This document shows positions 1 to 5,141 of a DNA stretch of 5,141 nucleotides, one piece after another. Made by a program: the position numbers and the translations under genes. The notes under the pieces were generated by a model, which ran no database searches, was not told where the DNA came from, and saw only the letters and a program-made list of their open reading frames with translations. The DNA is taken from assembly GCA_019312685.1 (NCBI GenBank), contig JAFDCR010000086.1, forward strand, positions 1 to 5,141, given 5' to 3'. This DNA comes from Deltaproteobacteria bacterium. Lineage in GTDB: Bacteria; Desulfobacterota; Desulfobulbia; Desulfobulbales; BM004. Within the stretch, counting starts at the first letter, position 1. Every line of letters starts with the position of its first letter.

Positions 1-15
1 CATAAAAAAGGTCCT
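1..15 (-). promoter_or_regulatory. Putative ribosome binding site and start codon of the next minus-strand gene, at the window edge
   Basis: Read on the minus strand, the stop codon of the aromatic enzyme (TAG, 16-14) overlaps an AGGA motif (15-12). An 8-base spacer (11-4, mostly T) then leads to an ATG at 3-1, the last bases of the window. This is the layout of a translationally linked downstream gene in the same operon, with about 10 bases between stop and start. The product cannot be seen. By analogy with other aromatic clusters a shikimate or chorismate pathway gene is a reasonable guess, but nothing in the window shows it. Confidence 0.45.
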
Positions 16-1693
16 ATTTACGGATGATCTTGCCGAGTGTTTCGTCAACGGCAAGAGACTGATTCATTCTTGCATTCAGAAAATCATCGGTGAGATACTG
101 ACGATTTTCATCGATGATGGTGCAGAGTTCATCAATCTTTCCTTCATTGGCCATATCCATGAGTTTGACCAGGTTCTCGACAAAACTCTTGACAATCTTA
201 CGTCCGTCACCAGTGGTTGCCATTATCTCGGCATAGGTCCTGGGATTCTGGGTGTGCACCCTGGCCATGGCAAGAATACCGTACAATGAGGTGAGGGTGG
301 AATGGGTGCCGATTTCATCCTGGGGAATCTTGTTTTCCCGCAGGGTCATGGCCAAGGCCACGGAAACCGTGGTGGGCAGTTTCTGACCGACTCCCATGAG
401 CAGGTCATGCTGGGAAGGGCTGTCCTGGTTTATCAATGCTCCGTGCTTGTATAGAAACGCTTCAAATTCGCTGCAGAGCAGGCCGCTTCTTTTGGTCCGC
501 ACAACAGTGGCGTTTTTGTTCTTCATGGTTTTGGTCTGCGGCCCCCAGAGGTTATGTACCAACATGATTTCAACACCGGGTCGTGTCTTTGCAATGGCAA
601 CATCAAGAGCATTTTCCGCAACTCCTGCCATGATAATCAGAGCCTGGCCGTCCCTGAGCAGCGGTCCGTATTTCTCAATGGCCGCAGCAGTAGCACTGAT
701 AGGCACACAGATGACCACCACATCAACCCGGGGTATCATTTCCTCGGGCTGCACAGCAGAGGTGCGGCCTGTCAGCACGGACTTGTACCCTTCGTTCTCC
801 AGACGATGGGCAAACCATTTGCTCATATCTCCGGTGCCGATGAAGCCGAATGTGGAAATATGCTTGGTGCGCATGTCCACCCTGGGAAAACTGCCCAGAA
901 CCTGGAATACACCCGGTTCCTGGATAATCTGTTCGCTGATGGCTTTTACCGCATTGGCAAGGACTGCATCCTTAATATGCCCCTCTGCCTCAAGATATAT
1001 CTGCAGTTTCTGGGTTTTAACGTCACTTTCTGTCCGCATATCAATCATATTGATACCCCGGCGGGAAAATTCACTCAGGATATCAACGAGGAGTCCCACC
1101 CGGTCATTGAGAGGCAGGGTCAGCAGGGCGGTGGCATCATAACCGGTAGGTTCCGAAGCAGTGGCACTTATGACGGCAAAACGGGTCTGGTTGTGGGGAG
1201 CTACTTCTCTTTCCCTGACCACCAGACCGTTTGTCAGCAGAAATTCTTCATTGGCGATAAAACCATGATCGGTTCTTTGCTTCTCCTTAACGTCATTTAT
1301 GGCCTGCTGCAGGTCGGAAACGGTCAATTGCGGCAGCAAAGGATAATTGTTCGTTATATACTCTTCACATTGCCTGAAGTTGTTGCTCTTGCCGATGAGC
1401 ATGGAAAGGTCGTGCACATCATCAAGGGCACCAAGTGAAAGATGGATCGGCAGAACCACATTATTTACCCAGTGCGCGGACCTGATTTTTTCCATGACGC
1501 GGAAATATTCAATACTTTCGCCTTCCCTGGTATTGTATACAGGAATCAGGGCGAGCTCAGTCTGTTTTTCCGTGAAGGCCCTGATTACCGACGGTGTGTT
1601 CGGGTACAGCTTTATTTCGGCTTCAGGATCAAACCTTTTAGCGGCCTGCCATGAGGATGATCCTTCCGGGCCCAAAGTGGCTATTGATTTCAT
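14..1693 (-). CDS. Fused prephenate dehydratase-like / ACT / prephenate (arogenate) dehydrogenase-like protein
   Basis: A 559-residue protein probably acting in phenylalanine and tyrosine synthesis from prephenate in the cytoplasm. Residues 1-178 resemble prephenate dehydratase (PheA): TLGPEG near residues 6-11 and the catalytic-type NQTRF at 168-172. Residues 187-270 form an ACT domain ending in the family-typical VLGSFPR (265-271). Residues 280-559 are TyrA-like: a Rossmann start with GTG (G286, G288, S291), HNLWGP at 380-385 in place of HPMFGP, HD at 429-430, and a helical C-terminal part with QNPRTYAEI (482-490). The basic TGR (308-310) after strand 2, with no acidic residue, suggests NADP rather than NAD (inference). 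Several family motifs are altered: ENS of the dehydratase is YNT (53-55), the ACT motif ESRP is RTES (220-223), and the dehydrogenase SVK region reads AEN (359-361). The ATG start has a well-spaced AAGGA. It is likely first in an operon running leftward. The fold assignment is strong; dual catalytic activity is less certain. Confidence 0.85.
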   Translation of the reverse strand: MKSIATLGPEGSSSWQAAKRFDPEAEIKLYPNTPSVIRAFTEKQTELALIPVYNTREGESIEYFRVMEKIRSAHWVNNVVLPIHLSLGALDDVHDLSMLIGKSNNFRQCEEYITNNYPLLPQLTVSDLQQAINDVKEKQRTDHGFIANEEFLLTNGLVVREREVAPHNQTRFAVISATASEPTGYDATALLTLPLNDRVGLLVDILSEFSRRGINMIDMRTESDVKTQKLQIYLEAEGHIKDAVLANAVKAISEQIIQEPGVFQVLGSFPRVDMRTKHISTFGFIGTGDMSKWFAHRLENEGYKSVLTGRTSAVQPEEMIPRVDVVVICVPISATAAAIEKYGPLLRDGQALIIMAGVAENALDVAIAKTRPGVEIMLVHNLWGPQTKTMKNKNATVVRTKRSGLLCSEFEAFLYKHGALINQDSPSQHDLLMGVGQKLPTTVSVALAMTLRENKIPQDEIGTHSTLTSLYGILAMARVHTQNPRTYAEIMATTGDGRKIVKSFVENLVKLMDMANEGKIDELCTIIDENRQYLTDDFLNARMNQSLAVDETLGKIIRK

Positions 1694-1700
1694 TTTTATG

Positions 1701-1705
1701 TCCTT
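1701..1705 (-). promoter_or_regulatory. Ribosome binding site of the aromatic fusion gene
   Basis: On the minus strand AAGGA lies 7 bases upstream of the ATG at 1693-1691. It supports that ATG as the start, which also places the conserved TLGPEG motif at the usual distance from the N-terminus for a prephenate dehydratase domain. Confidence 0.75.
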
Positions 1706-1716
1706 TACGTACTGTG

Positions 1717-1744
1717 ACCAACAGGTGTTTCCGTTGGTTTTTTT
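1717..1744 (+). terminator. Terminator-like hairpin plus T-run in the divergent intergenic region
   Basis: ACCAAC (1717-1722) pairs perfectly with GTTGGT (1733-1738) around a 10-base loop and is followed at once by six T (1739-1744). Read on the plus strand this is the form of a small Rho-independent terminator. No plus-strand gene ends just before it, so it may stop antisense transcription coming out of the aromatic gene or shield the helicase gene from read-through. On the minus strand the same hairpin would sit in the 5' leader of the aromatic gene, 11 bases upstream of its Shine-Dalgarno sequence. The stem is short, so stability is modest. Confidence 0.4.
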
Positions 1745-1778
1745 CTCACATTTGTTCGCATAAAATATTTATATTTAC

Positions 1779-1806
1779 TATATAACCGTAACAGTATTCA
1801 ATTCAA
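1779..1806 (-). promoter_or_regulatory. Candidate sigma-70-type promoter of the aromatic fusion gene
   Basis: On the minus strand TTGAAT (1806-1801) and TATATA (1784-1779) are separated by 16 bases, acceptable -35 and -10 elements. Transcription would begin near 1772 and leave a leader of roughly 78 bases that contains the hairpin at 1717-1738. The region is AT-rich, so chance matches are likely. I found only a weak plus-strand candidate for the helicase gene (TTGTTC at 1752-1757, 18-base spacer, TACTAT at 1776-1781). Confidence 0.35.
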
Positions 1807-1815
1807 AATAACTGT
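1791..1815. repeat. Imperfect dyad between the divergent genes, possible operator
   Basis: ACAGT (1791-1795) and ACTGT (1811-1815) form an inverted repeat with a 15-base centre. Pairing continues inward as ATT against AAT if one base is bulged. The dyad straddles the candidate -35 element of the aromatic gene at 1801-1806, a sensible place for a repressor or activator site. It does not match the TyrR or LexA sites I know. The match is short enough to be chance. Confidence 0.2.
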
Positions 1816-1850
1816 CATCACTGAGAAATTTTGTATTTAACCAATAGAAG

Positions 1851-4763
1851 ATGGATGCATTTCGTGAAACAGGATCAGTAGCAGAGTATCTGCACGCCCT
1901 TAAATCCTCACCGCGTTTAGGGCAACAGGTAGTGCACCATGAAGAACTGATCGAGAGGACTCCGGTCTTTGGGAAAAACAGGATTGAATGGCCAGGGGCT
2001 CTGGAATATGCCTTAGGGCGGATGGGCATTCCGGCCCTTTATCAGCATCAGGCAGCAGCGACGGATGCTATCCGGAGAGGAGAGAATGTCATTGTCGCCA
2101 CCCCGACAGCAAGCGGTAAAAGCCTTATTTACAACCTGCCGGTCTTTGAACAGATAATGCGCTCACCTGATTCGACCGCGTTGTATCTTTTTCCATTAAA
2201 GGCCCTGGCCCAGGATCAGCTGCGTACGTTAAATGAATTGATCTCTTTGCTGCCGGAAGAACTCAGGCCTGGGGCGGCTGTTTATGATGGGGACACAACC
2301 GCCTATCAGCGGAAAAAACTTCGTGAAAAGACGCCAAACATTCTTATAACCAATCCTGATATGCTGCACCTTTCCATGCTGGGATATCATTCTAGCTGGG
2401 GTAATTTTTTTGCCCGCCTTAGCCATGTTATCCTGGATGAGGTCCACACCTACAGAGGAATCTTCGGCTCCCATATGGCCTGGGTGCTGCGGCGCTTGAA
2501 GCGTATCTGCAGTTATTACGGTTCAGCGCCCAAGTTCATTCTATCATCCGCCACTGTGGCAAATCCCGGTGAACTGGCCCATGACCTGCTGGGAGAGGAT
2601 GCGGTAGTTATCAGTGAATCAGGAGCGCCACGGGCCAGGCGTCATTTTGTTTTCATCAATCCTTTGGACAGTGCTGCTACTGCTGCAAGTCAATTAATTG
2701 AGGCAAGTCTGAAGAGAGGACTGCGGACCATTGTCTATACCCAGTCCAGAAAACTTACGGAACTTGTCTCCATCTGGACAAAGCAGCGTCTCGGGCCGCT
2801 GGCGGATAAGCTGACCTCATACCGGGCGGGATACCTGCCCGAGGAACGGCGGGAGATAGAGGCCAGGCTTTCGGCAGGCTCGCTTCTCGGCGTCATCGCC
2901 ACGAGTGCCCTTGAATTGGGTATAGATATCGGTGACCTCGATATCTGCATTCTGGTCGGTTATCCCGGGACTGTTATGACAACCTGGCAGCGCGGCGGCA
3001 GGGTGGGGCGCAAGGAGAATGAGTCCTTAATTATTTTGCTCGGTATTGAAGACAGCCTGGATCAGCATTTCATGCGCAATCCAAAGGATTTTTTCAGCCG
3101 CGAAGTCGAGGCAACGGTTCTGAATCCAGCAAACAAAACCATTGTCAGGCGTCACCTTATCTGTGCAGCAGCAGAGCAGCCCATCAAGACAGATGAACCT
3201 CTGGTGCAGGACGAGAACATTCGGAAGATAGTGGAGGCTCTTACTGCAGAGGCCTCACTGCTGTTGACGGCGGATGGAAAATACTGGGTCGGTTCCCGTA
3301 AATATCCGCACCGCGAGGTGGATCTTCGTGGCAGCGGACAGACATTTGTCATCCGTAATCAGGTTGATGGCAGTGCCCTGGGTGAAATTGATTTCATGCG
3401 GAGCCTGAAGGAATGCCATCCGGGTGCCGTCTATCTGCACCGCGGTAAAACCTGGCTAATAACTGGGTTGGAGTTAGATACCCATGAGGTGACTGCCCTA
3501 AGGAAAAATGTCAATTATTTCACCAGGACGCTGGGAAGCAAAACAACTGAAATCCTGCAGACGTACAGGACAATGGATCTGCATAATTTCCGGGTTTCCT
3601 TCGGCTATCTCAGGGTTACAGATACGGTGACAGGATTCCAGCGGCGCCTGGTCGCAGGCCAGAAACTGATAAGCACGGAATCACTGGATCTGCCGCCCCT
3701 AGTTTTTGAAACCGAAGGGTTATGGCTTGAGATCCCGGAAGCAATCCAGAAACGCATCGAGCGGGAACAGTATCATTTCATGGGCGGCATTCATGCCCTT
3801 GAACATGGTGCTATTGCCATATTTCCGTTACTGGTTCTTTGTGATCGGAACGATGTCGGCGGTATTGCCCATCCCTTTCATGAACAGCTTTCGCGGGCGG
3901 CTGTGTTCATATATGACGGTTATCCGGGCGGAGTAGGGTTGGCTCGCAAGGCCTTTGAGAAGATCGATGAACTGCTGCATCTGACGCATCGGACAATCAA
4001 TGACTGTACCTGCGAACTCGGCTGTCCCTCCTGCGTCCATTCTCCAAAGTGCGGTTCCGGGAACCGTCCGATAGACAAACAGTCTGCCTTGGAGATTCTC
4101 AATGACCTGCTGAAGAATGAAAAAAAACCTGCGATTGACTCCAAACAGGTTCCCCCCGGTTCCGGCATGGAGTTTCGTGTCCGCGGCCCGGAAAAGCAGA
4201 TTGCACAATCAGAACCACCCGCACGATATGGAGTTTTTGATGTTGAGACCAAGAGGAGTGCAGCAGAAGTGGGTGGTTGGCACAGGGCGGAGAGAATGGG
4301 CATAAGCGTGGCTGTCCTTTATGATTCAGTATCCGGCAGTTTCAAAACTTATCTGGAGAAGGATGTACCTGACCTGGTAAATGATATGCAGTCATATGAA
4401 CTCGTTATAGGATTTAATAACAAGCGCTTTGACAACCGGGTACTTTCAGCATATACAGTGTTTAATCTCGCATCATTGCCGACACTCGATATCATGGAGG
4501 TTATTACTGAAAGGCTCGGTTACCGCCTGAGCCTGGACAGGCTGGCTGAACATACGCTGGGAGTAAAAAAATCGGCTGACGGACTGCAGGCCCTGCAGTG
4601 GTATAAAGAAGGTAAAATAGATGAGATAATAAACTACTGCAGTCAGGACGTAAAAATAACCAGGGATCTGTTTCTTTTCGGCCTGAAGAACCGTTACCTG
4701 CTGTTCCGGAACAAGGCCGGCTCAGTGGTTCGGCTGCCGGTTGATTTTTCTTCCTGTTTCTGA
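1851..4763 (+). CDS. MrfA/YprA-type DEAD/DEAH helicase fused to an MrfB/YprB-type DEDD exonuclease
   Basis: A 970-residue DNA-repair-type protein. The helicase part shows a Q-motif region LYQHQ (63-67), Walker A TPTASGKS (84-91), FPLKALAQDQ (114-123), TNPDMLH (167-173), DEVH (196-199), SSAT (232-235), IVYTQSR (294-300), TSALELGIDIG (351-361) and motif VI QRGGRVGR (380-387). DEVHTYRGIFGSH and RRLKRIC are near-identical to Bacillus MrfA as I remember it. The DUF1998-type end has HALEHG (648-653), YDGYPGGVGL (688-697) and a probable zinc site C719, C721, C725, C728, with an extra C734. After a polar linker (about 755-790) comes a nuclease domain: FDVET (D797, E799), GFNNKRFD (854-861) and YCSQD (Y929, D933), a DEDDy-type set. 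Bacillus MrfA (about 750 residues) and MrfB are separate proteins used in mitomycin C repair; one chain here implies a coupled helicase-nuclease. An in-frame TAG at 1845-1847 rules out a longer start. AGAAG directly abuts the ATG, so the ribosome binding site is poor. A convergent hairpin follows the stop. Confidence 0.92.
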   Translation: MDAFRETGSVAEYLHALKSSPRLGQQVVHHEELIERTPVFGKNRIEWPGALEYALGRMGIPALYQHQAAATDAIRRGENVIVATPTASGKSLIYNLPVFEQIMRSPDSTALYLFPLKALAQDQLRTLNELISLLPEELRPGAAVYDGDTTAYQRKKLREKTPNILITNPDMLHLSMLGYHSSWGNFFARLSHVILDEVHTYRGIFGSHMAWVLRRLKRICSYYGSAPKFILSSATVANPGELAHDLLGEDAVVISESGAPRARRHFVFINPLDSAATAASQLIEASLKRGLRTIVYTQSRKLTELVSIWTKQRLGPLADKLTSYRAGYLPEERREIEARLSAGSLLGVIATSALELGIDIGDLDICILVGYPGTVMTTWQRGGRVGRKENESLIILLGIEDSLDQHFMRNPKDFFSREVEATVLNPANKTIVRRHLICAAAEQPIKTDEPLVQDENIRKIVEALTAEASLLLTADGKYWVGSRKYPHREVDLRGSGQTFVIRNQVDGSALGEIDFMRSLKECHPGAVYLHRGKTWLITGLELDTHEVTALRKNVNYFTRTLGSKTTEILQTYRTMDLHNFRVSFGYLRVTDTVTGFQRRLVAGQKLISTESLDLPPLVFETEGLWLEIPEAIQKRIEREQYHFMGGIHALEHGAIAIFPLLVLCDRNDVGGIAHPFHEQLSRAAVFIYDGYPGGVGLARKAFEKIDELLHLTHRTINDCTCELGCPSCVHSPKCGSGNRPIDKQSALEILNDLLKNEKKPAIDSKQVPPGSGMEFRVRGPEKQIAQSEPPARYGVFDVETKRSAAEVGGWHRAERMGISVAVLYDSVSGSFKTYLEKDVPDLVNDMQSYELVIGFNNKRFDNRVLSAYTVFNLASLPTLDIMEVITERLGYRLSLDRLAEHTLGVKKSADGLQALQWYKEGKIDEIINYCSQDVKITRDLFLFGLKNRYLLFRNKAGSVVRLPVDFSSCF
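4120..4138 (+). other. A8 run at the helicase-nuclease junction, with a stop three codons on in the -1 frame
   Basis: Eight A (4120-4127) encode the end of Glu757 and Lys758-Lys759, just after the last helicase residues and before the linker. If the ribosome or polymerase slips so that reading continues in the -1 frame, three codons (ACC TGC GAT) are followed by TGA at 4136-4138, giving a 762-residue product without the nuclease. I see no strong stimulatory hairpin after it and no Shine-Dalgarno motif at the classical 10-14 base distance; GGAG at 4091-4094 is farther upstream. The run is real; slippage is a hypothesis. Confidence 0.3.
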
Positions 4764-4775
4764 AAACAAAATAAT

Positions 4776-4808
4776 ATTTATCTGCCCGCCTTATCCGGGC
4801 AGATAAAT
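4776..4808. terminator. Convergent (probably bidirectional) Rho-independent terminator
   Basis: ATTTATCTGCCCG (4776-4788) and its exact reverse complement (4796-4808) form a perfect 13-bp stem with a 7-base loop. It starts 12 bases after the helicase-nuclease stop and lies 29 bases beyond the stop of the converging SH3 gene. On the minus strand it is followed by a T-rich tract (complement of 4762-4775), a good terminator for the SH3 gene. On the plus strand the following bases are only mildly T-rich, but the AT base of the stem may still let it end the helicase transcript. Confidence 0.8.
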
Positions 4809-4837
4809 TAGTTCAGGAATACAATTTAGGAAAGAAC

Positions 4838-5141
4838 TTAAAATGGATTTGCTGGCCAGAGTAAGGAGTTGTGCATCCAGCCGGTCAGCTCGTCCTTATA
4901 GCGGATTTTTATCCAGTCGTCCTTCATTTCAAGAGGTTCGAAGACAACCCCTTTTTTAACCGTTGCAACAACGGTGTCATCTGTACTCGGCCCTGAACGC
5001 ATATTGGCGGTTTCCACATTCACGATGACGGATTTCTTATTTGAAATGAGGGTTTCGTATATCCAGCCTTTATCGCCTTCAAAGTCGACGATTGCGGCCC
5101 ATTTGCCCTCTCTTTTTTCTACCATAAGATGGAAGCCTTCA
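4838..5141 (-). CDS. Protein with two bacterial SH3 domains, C-terminal part, cut by the right window edge
   Basis: About 100 residues are visible, ending in WPANPF. The C-terminal half is a complete bacterial SH3 domain: VETANMRSGPSTDDTVVATV, then VVFEPLE, DDWIKIRY and TGWMHNSLLW. Before it, GFHLMVEKREGKWAAI and DFEGDKGWIYETLI look like the second half of another SH3 repeat, so the gene very likely starts beyond the window. The five codons before the ATG at 5125-5123 are open and fit the domain pattern. GAAGG (5140-5136) lies 10 bases before that ATG, so a start there is not excluded, but it would leave half a domain. Related proteins (SH3_3/SH3_4 type) are usually exported and thought to bind cell wall or act as envelope adaptors. 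No signal peptide can be seen because the N-terminus is missing. It converges with the helicase gene and has no evident link to it. Confidence 0.8.
   Translation of the reverse strand, partial: EGFHLMVEKREGKWAAIVDFEGDKGWIYETLISNKKSVIVNVETANMRSGPSTDDTVVATVKKGVVFEPLEMKDDWIKIRYKDELTGWMHNSLLWPANPF

Noticed and set aside
396..1438. Long plus-strand open frames (248 and 294 codons) opposite the aromatic gene.
   Set aside because: They lie antisense to a protein with clear domain motifs throughout, have no recognisable domain, and contain clusters of Ser, Arg, Cys and His typical of shadow frames.
1786..1825. A LexA (SOS) box upstream of the repair gene.
   Set aside because: The repeat is ACAGT...ACTGT, the opposite polarity to CTGT-N8-ACAG, and the spacing is wrong. 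No other match was seen.
1778..2029. 83-codon minus-strand open frame across the intergenic region and the helicase N-terminus.
   Set aside because: It is antisense to the conserved helicase N-terminus, with no domain and no supporting ribosome binding site.
3828..4303. Minus-strand open frames of 126 and 127 codons inside the helicase-nuclease gene.
   Set aside because: They are antisense to the conserved DUF1998-type and linker region, with low-complexity shadow-type composition and no motif.
4117..4305. 62-codon plus-strand frame starting at an ATG beside the A8 run, as a small overlapping gene or +1 frameshift product.
   Set aside because: It overlaps the linker and the start of the nuclease domain, shows no recognisable features, and its ATG has no convincing Shine-Dalgarno sequence.
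4167..4763. Independent translation of the nuclease module from the internal in-frame ATG at codon 773.
   Set aside because: The bases before that ATG are C-rich with no Shine-Dalgarno sequence. The next in-frame ATG (codon 816) lies beyond the first catalytic motif.

Overview
The window looks like chromosomal DNA from a mid-GC Gram-negative bacterium. My best guess is a sulfate-reducer-type Desulfobacterota (Desulfobulbales-like). This rests on the style of the fused aromatic-pathway enzyme and on a tandem SH3 protein of a kind I associate with deltaproteobacteria. No rRNA or other phylogenetic marker is present, so the placement is an inference. I see no tRNA, CRISPR array, insertion sequence or phage gene.

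Layout, left to right. (1) 14-1693, minus strand: a 559-residue protein with a prephenate dehydratase-like domain, an ACT domain and a TyrA-like prephenate/arogenate dehydrogenase domain in one chain. Just past its stop, at the left edge, a Shine-Dalgarno sequence and an ATG suggest a further co-transcribed minus-strand gene. (2) 1694-1850: a 157-bp divergent intergenic region holding a good ribosome binding site and a candidate promoter for the aromatic gene, an imperfect dyad over that promoter, and a hairpin followed by a T-run that reads as a terminator on the plus strand. (3) 1851-4763, plus strand: a 970-residue protein. Residues 1 to about 755 are a DEAD/DEAH helicase of the YprA/MrfA family with a DUF1998-type four-cysteine C-terminus. 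Residues 791 to about 945 are a YprB/MrfB-like DEDD exonuclease (RNase H fold). (4) 4764-4837: a short convergent intergenic region with a perfect 13-bp hairpin. (5) 4838 to the right edge, minus strand: the C-terminal part of a protein with two bacterial SH3 domains, cut by the window edge.

The most notable object is the helicase-nuclease fusion. In Bacillus subtilis the corresponding proteins MrfA (YprA) and MrfB (YprB) are separate products of adjacent genes and act together in repair of mitomycin C damage. Here they are one polypeptide, with an A8 run exactly at the junction; a -1 slip there would stop translation after three codons and release a helicase of about MrfA size. The second notable object is the aromatic enzyme. 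It keeps the dehydratase TRF motif, the nucleotide-binding glycines and the probable catalytic His of the dehydrogenase half, but differs at several other motifs that are normally conserved. There is no obvious functional link between the aromatic gene, the repair gene and the SH3 gene; they are transcribed divergently or convergently.
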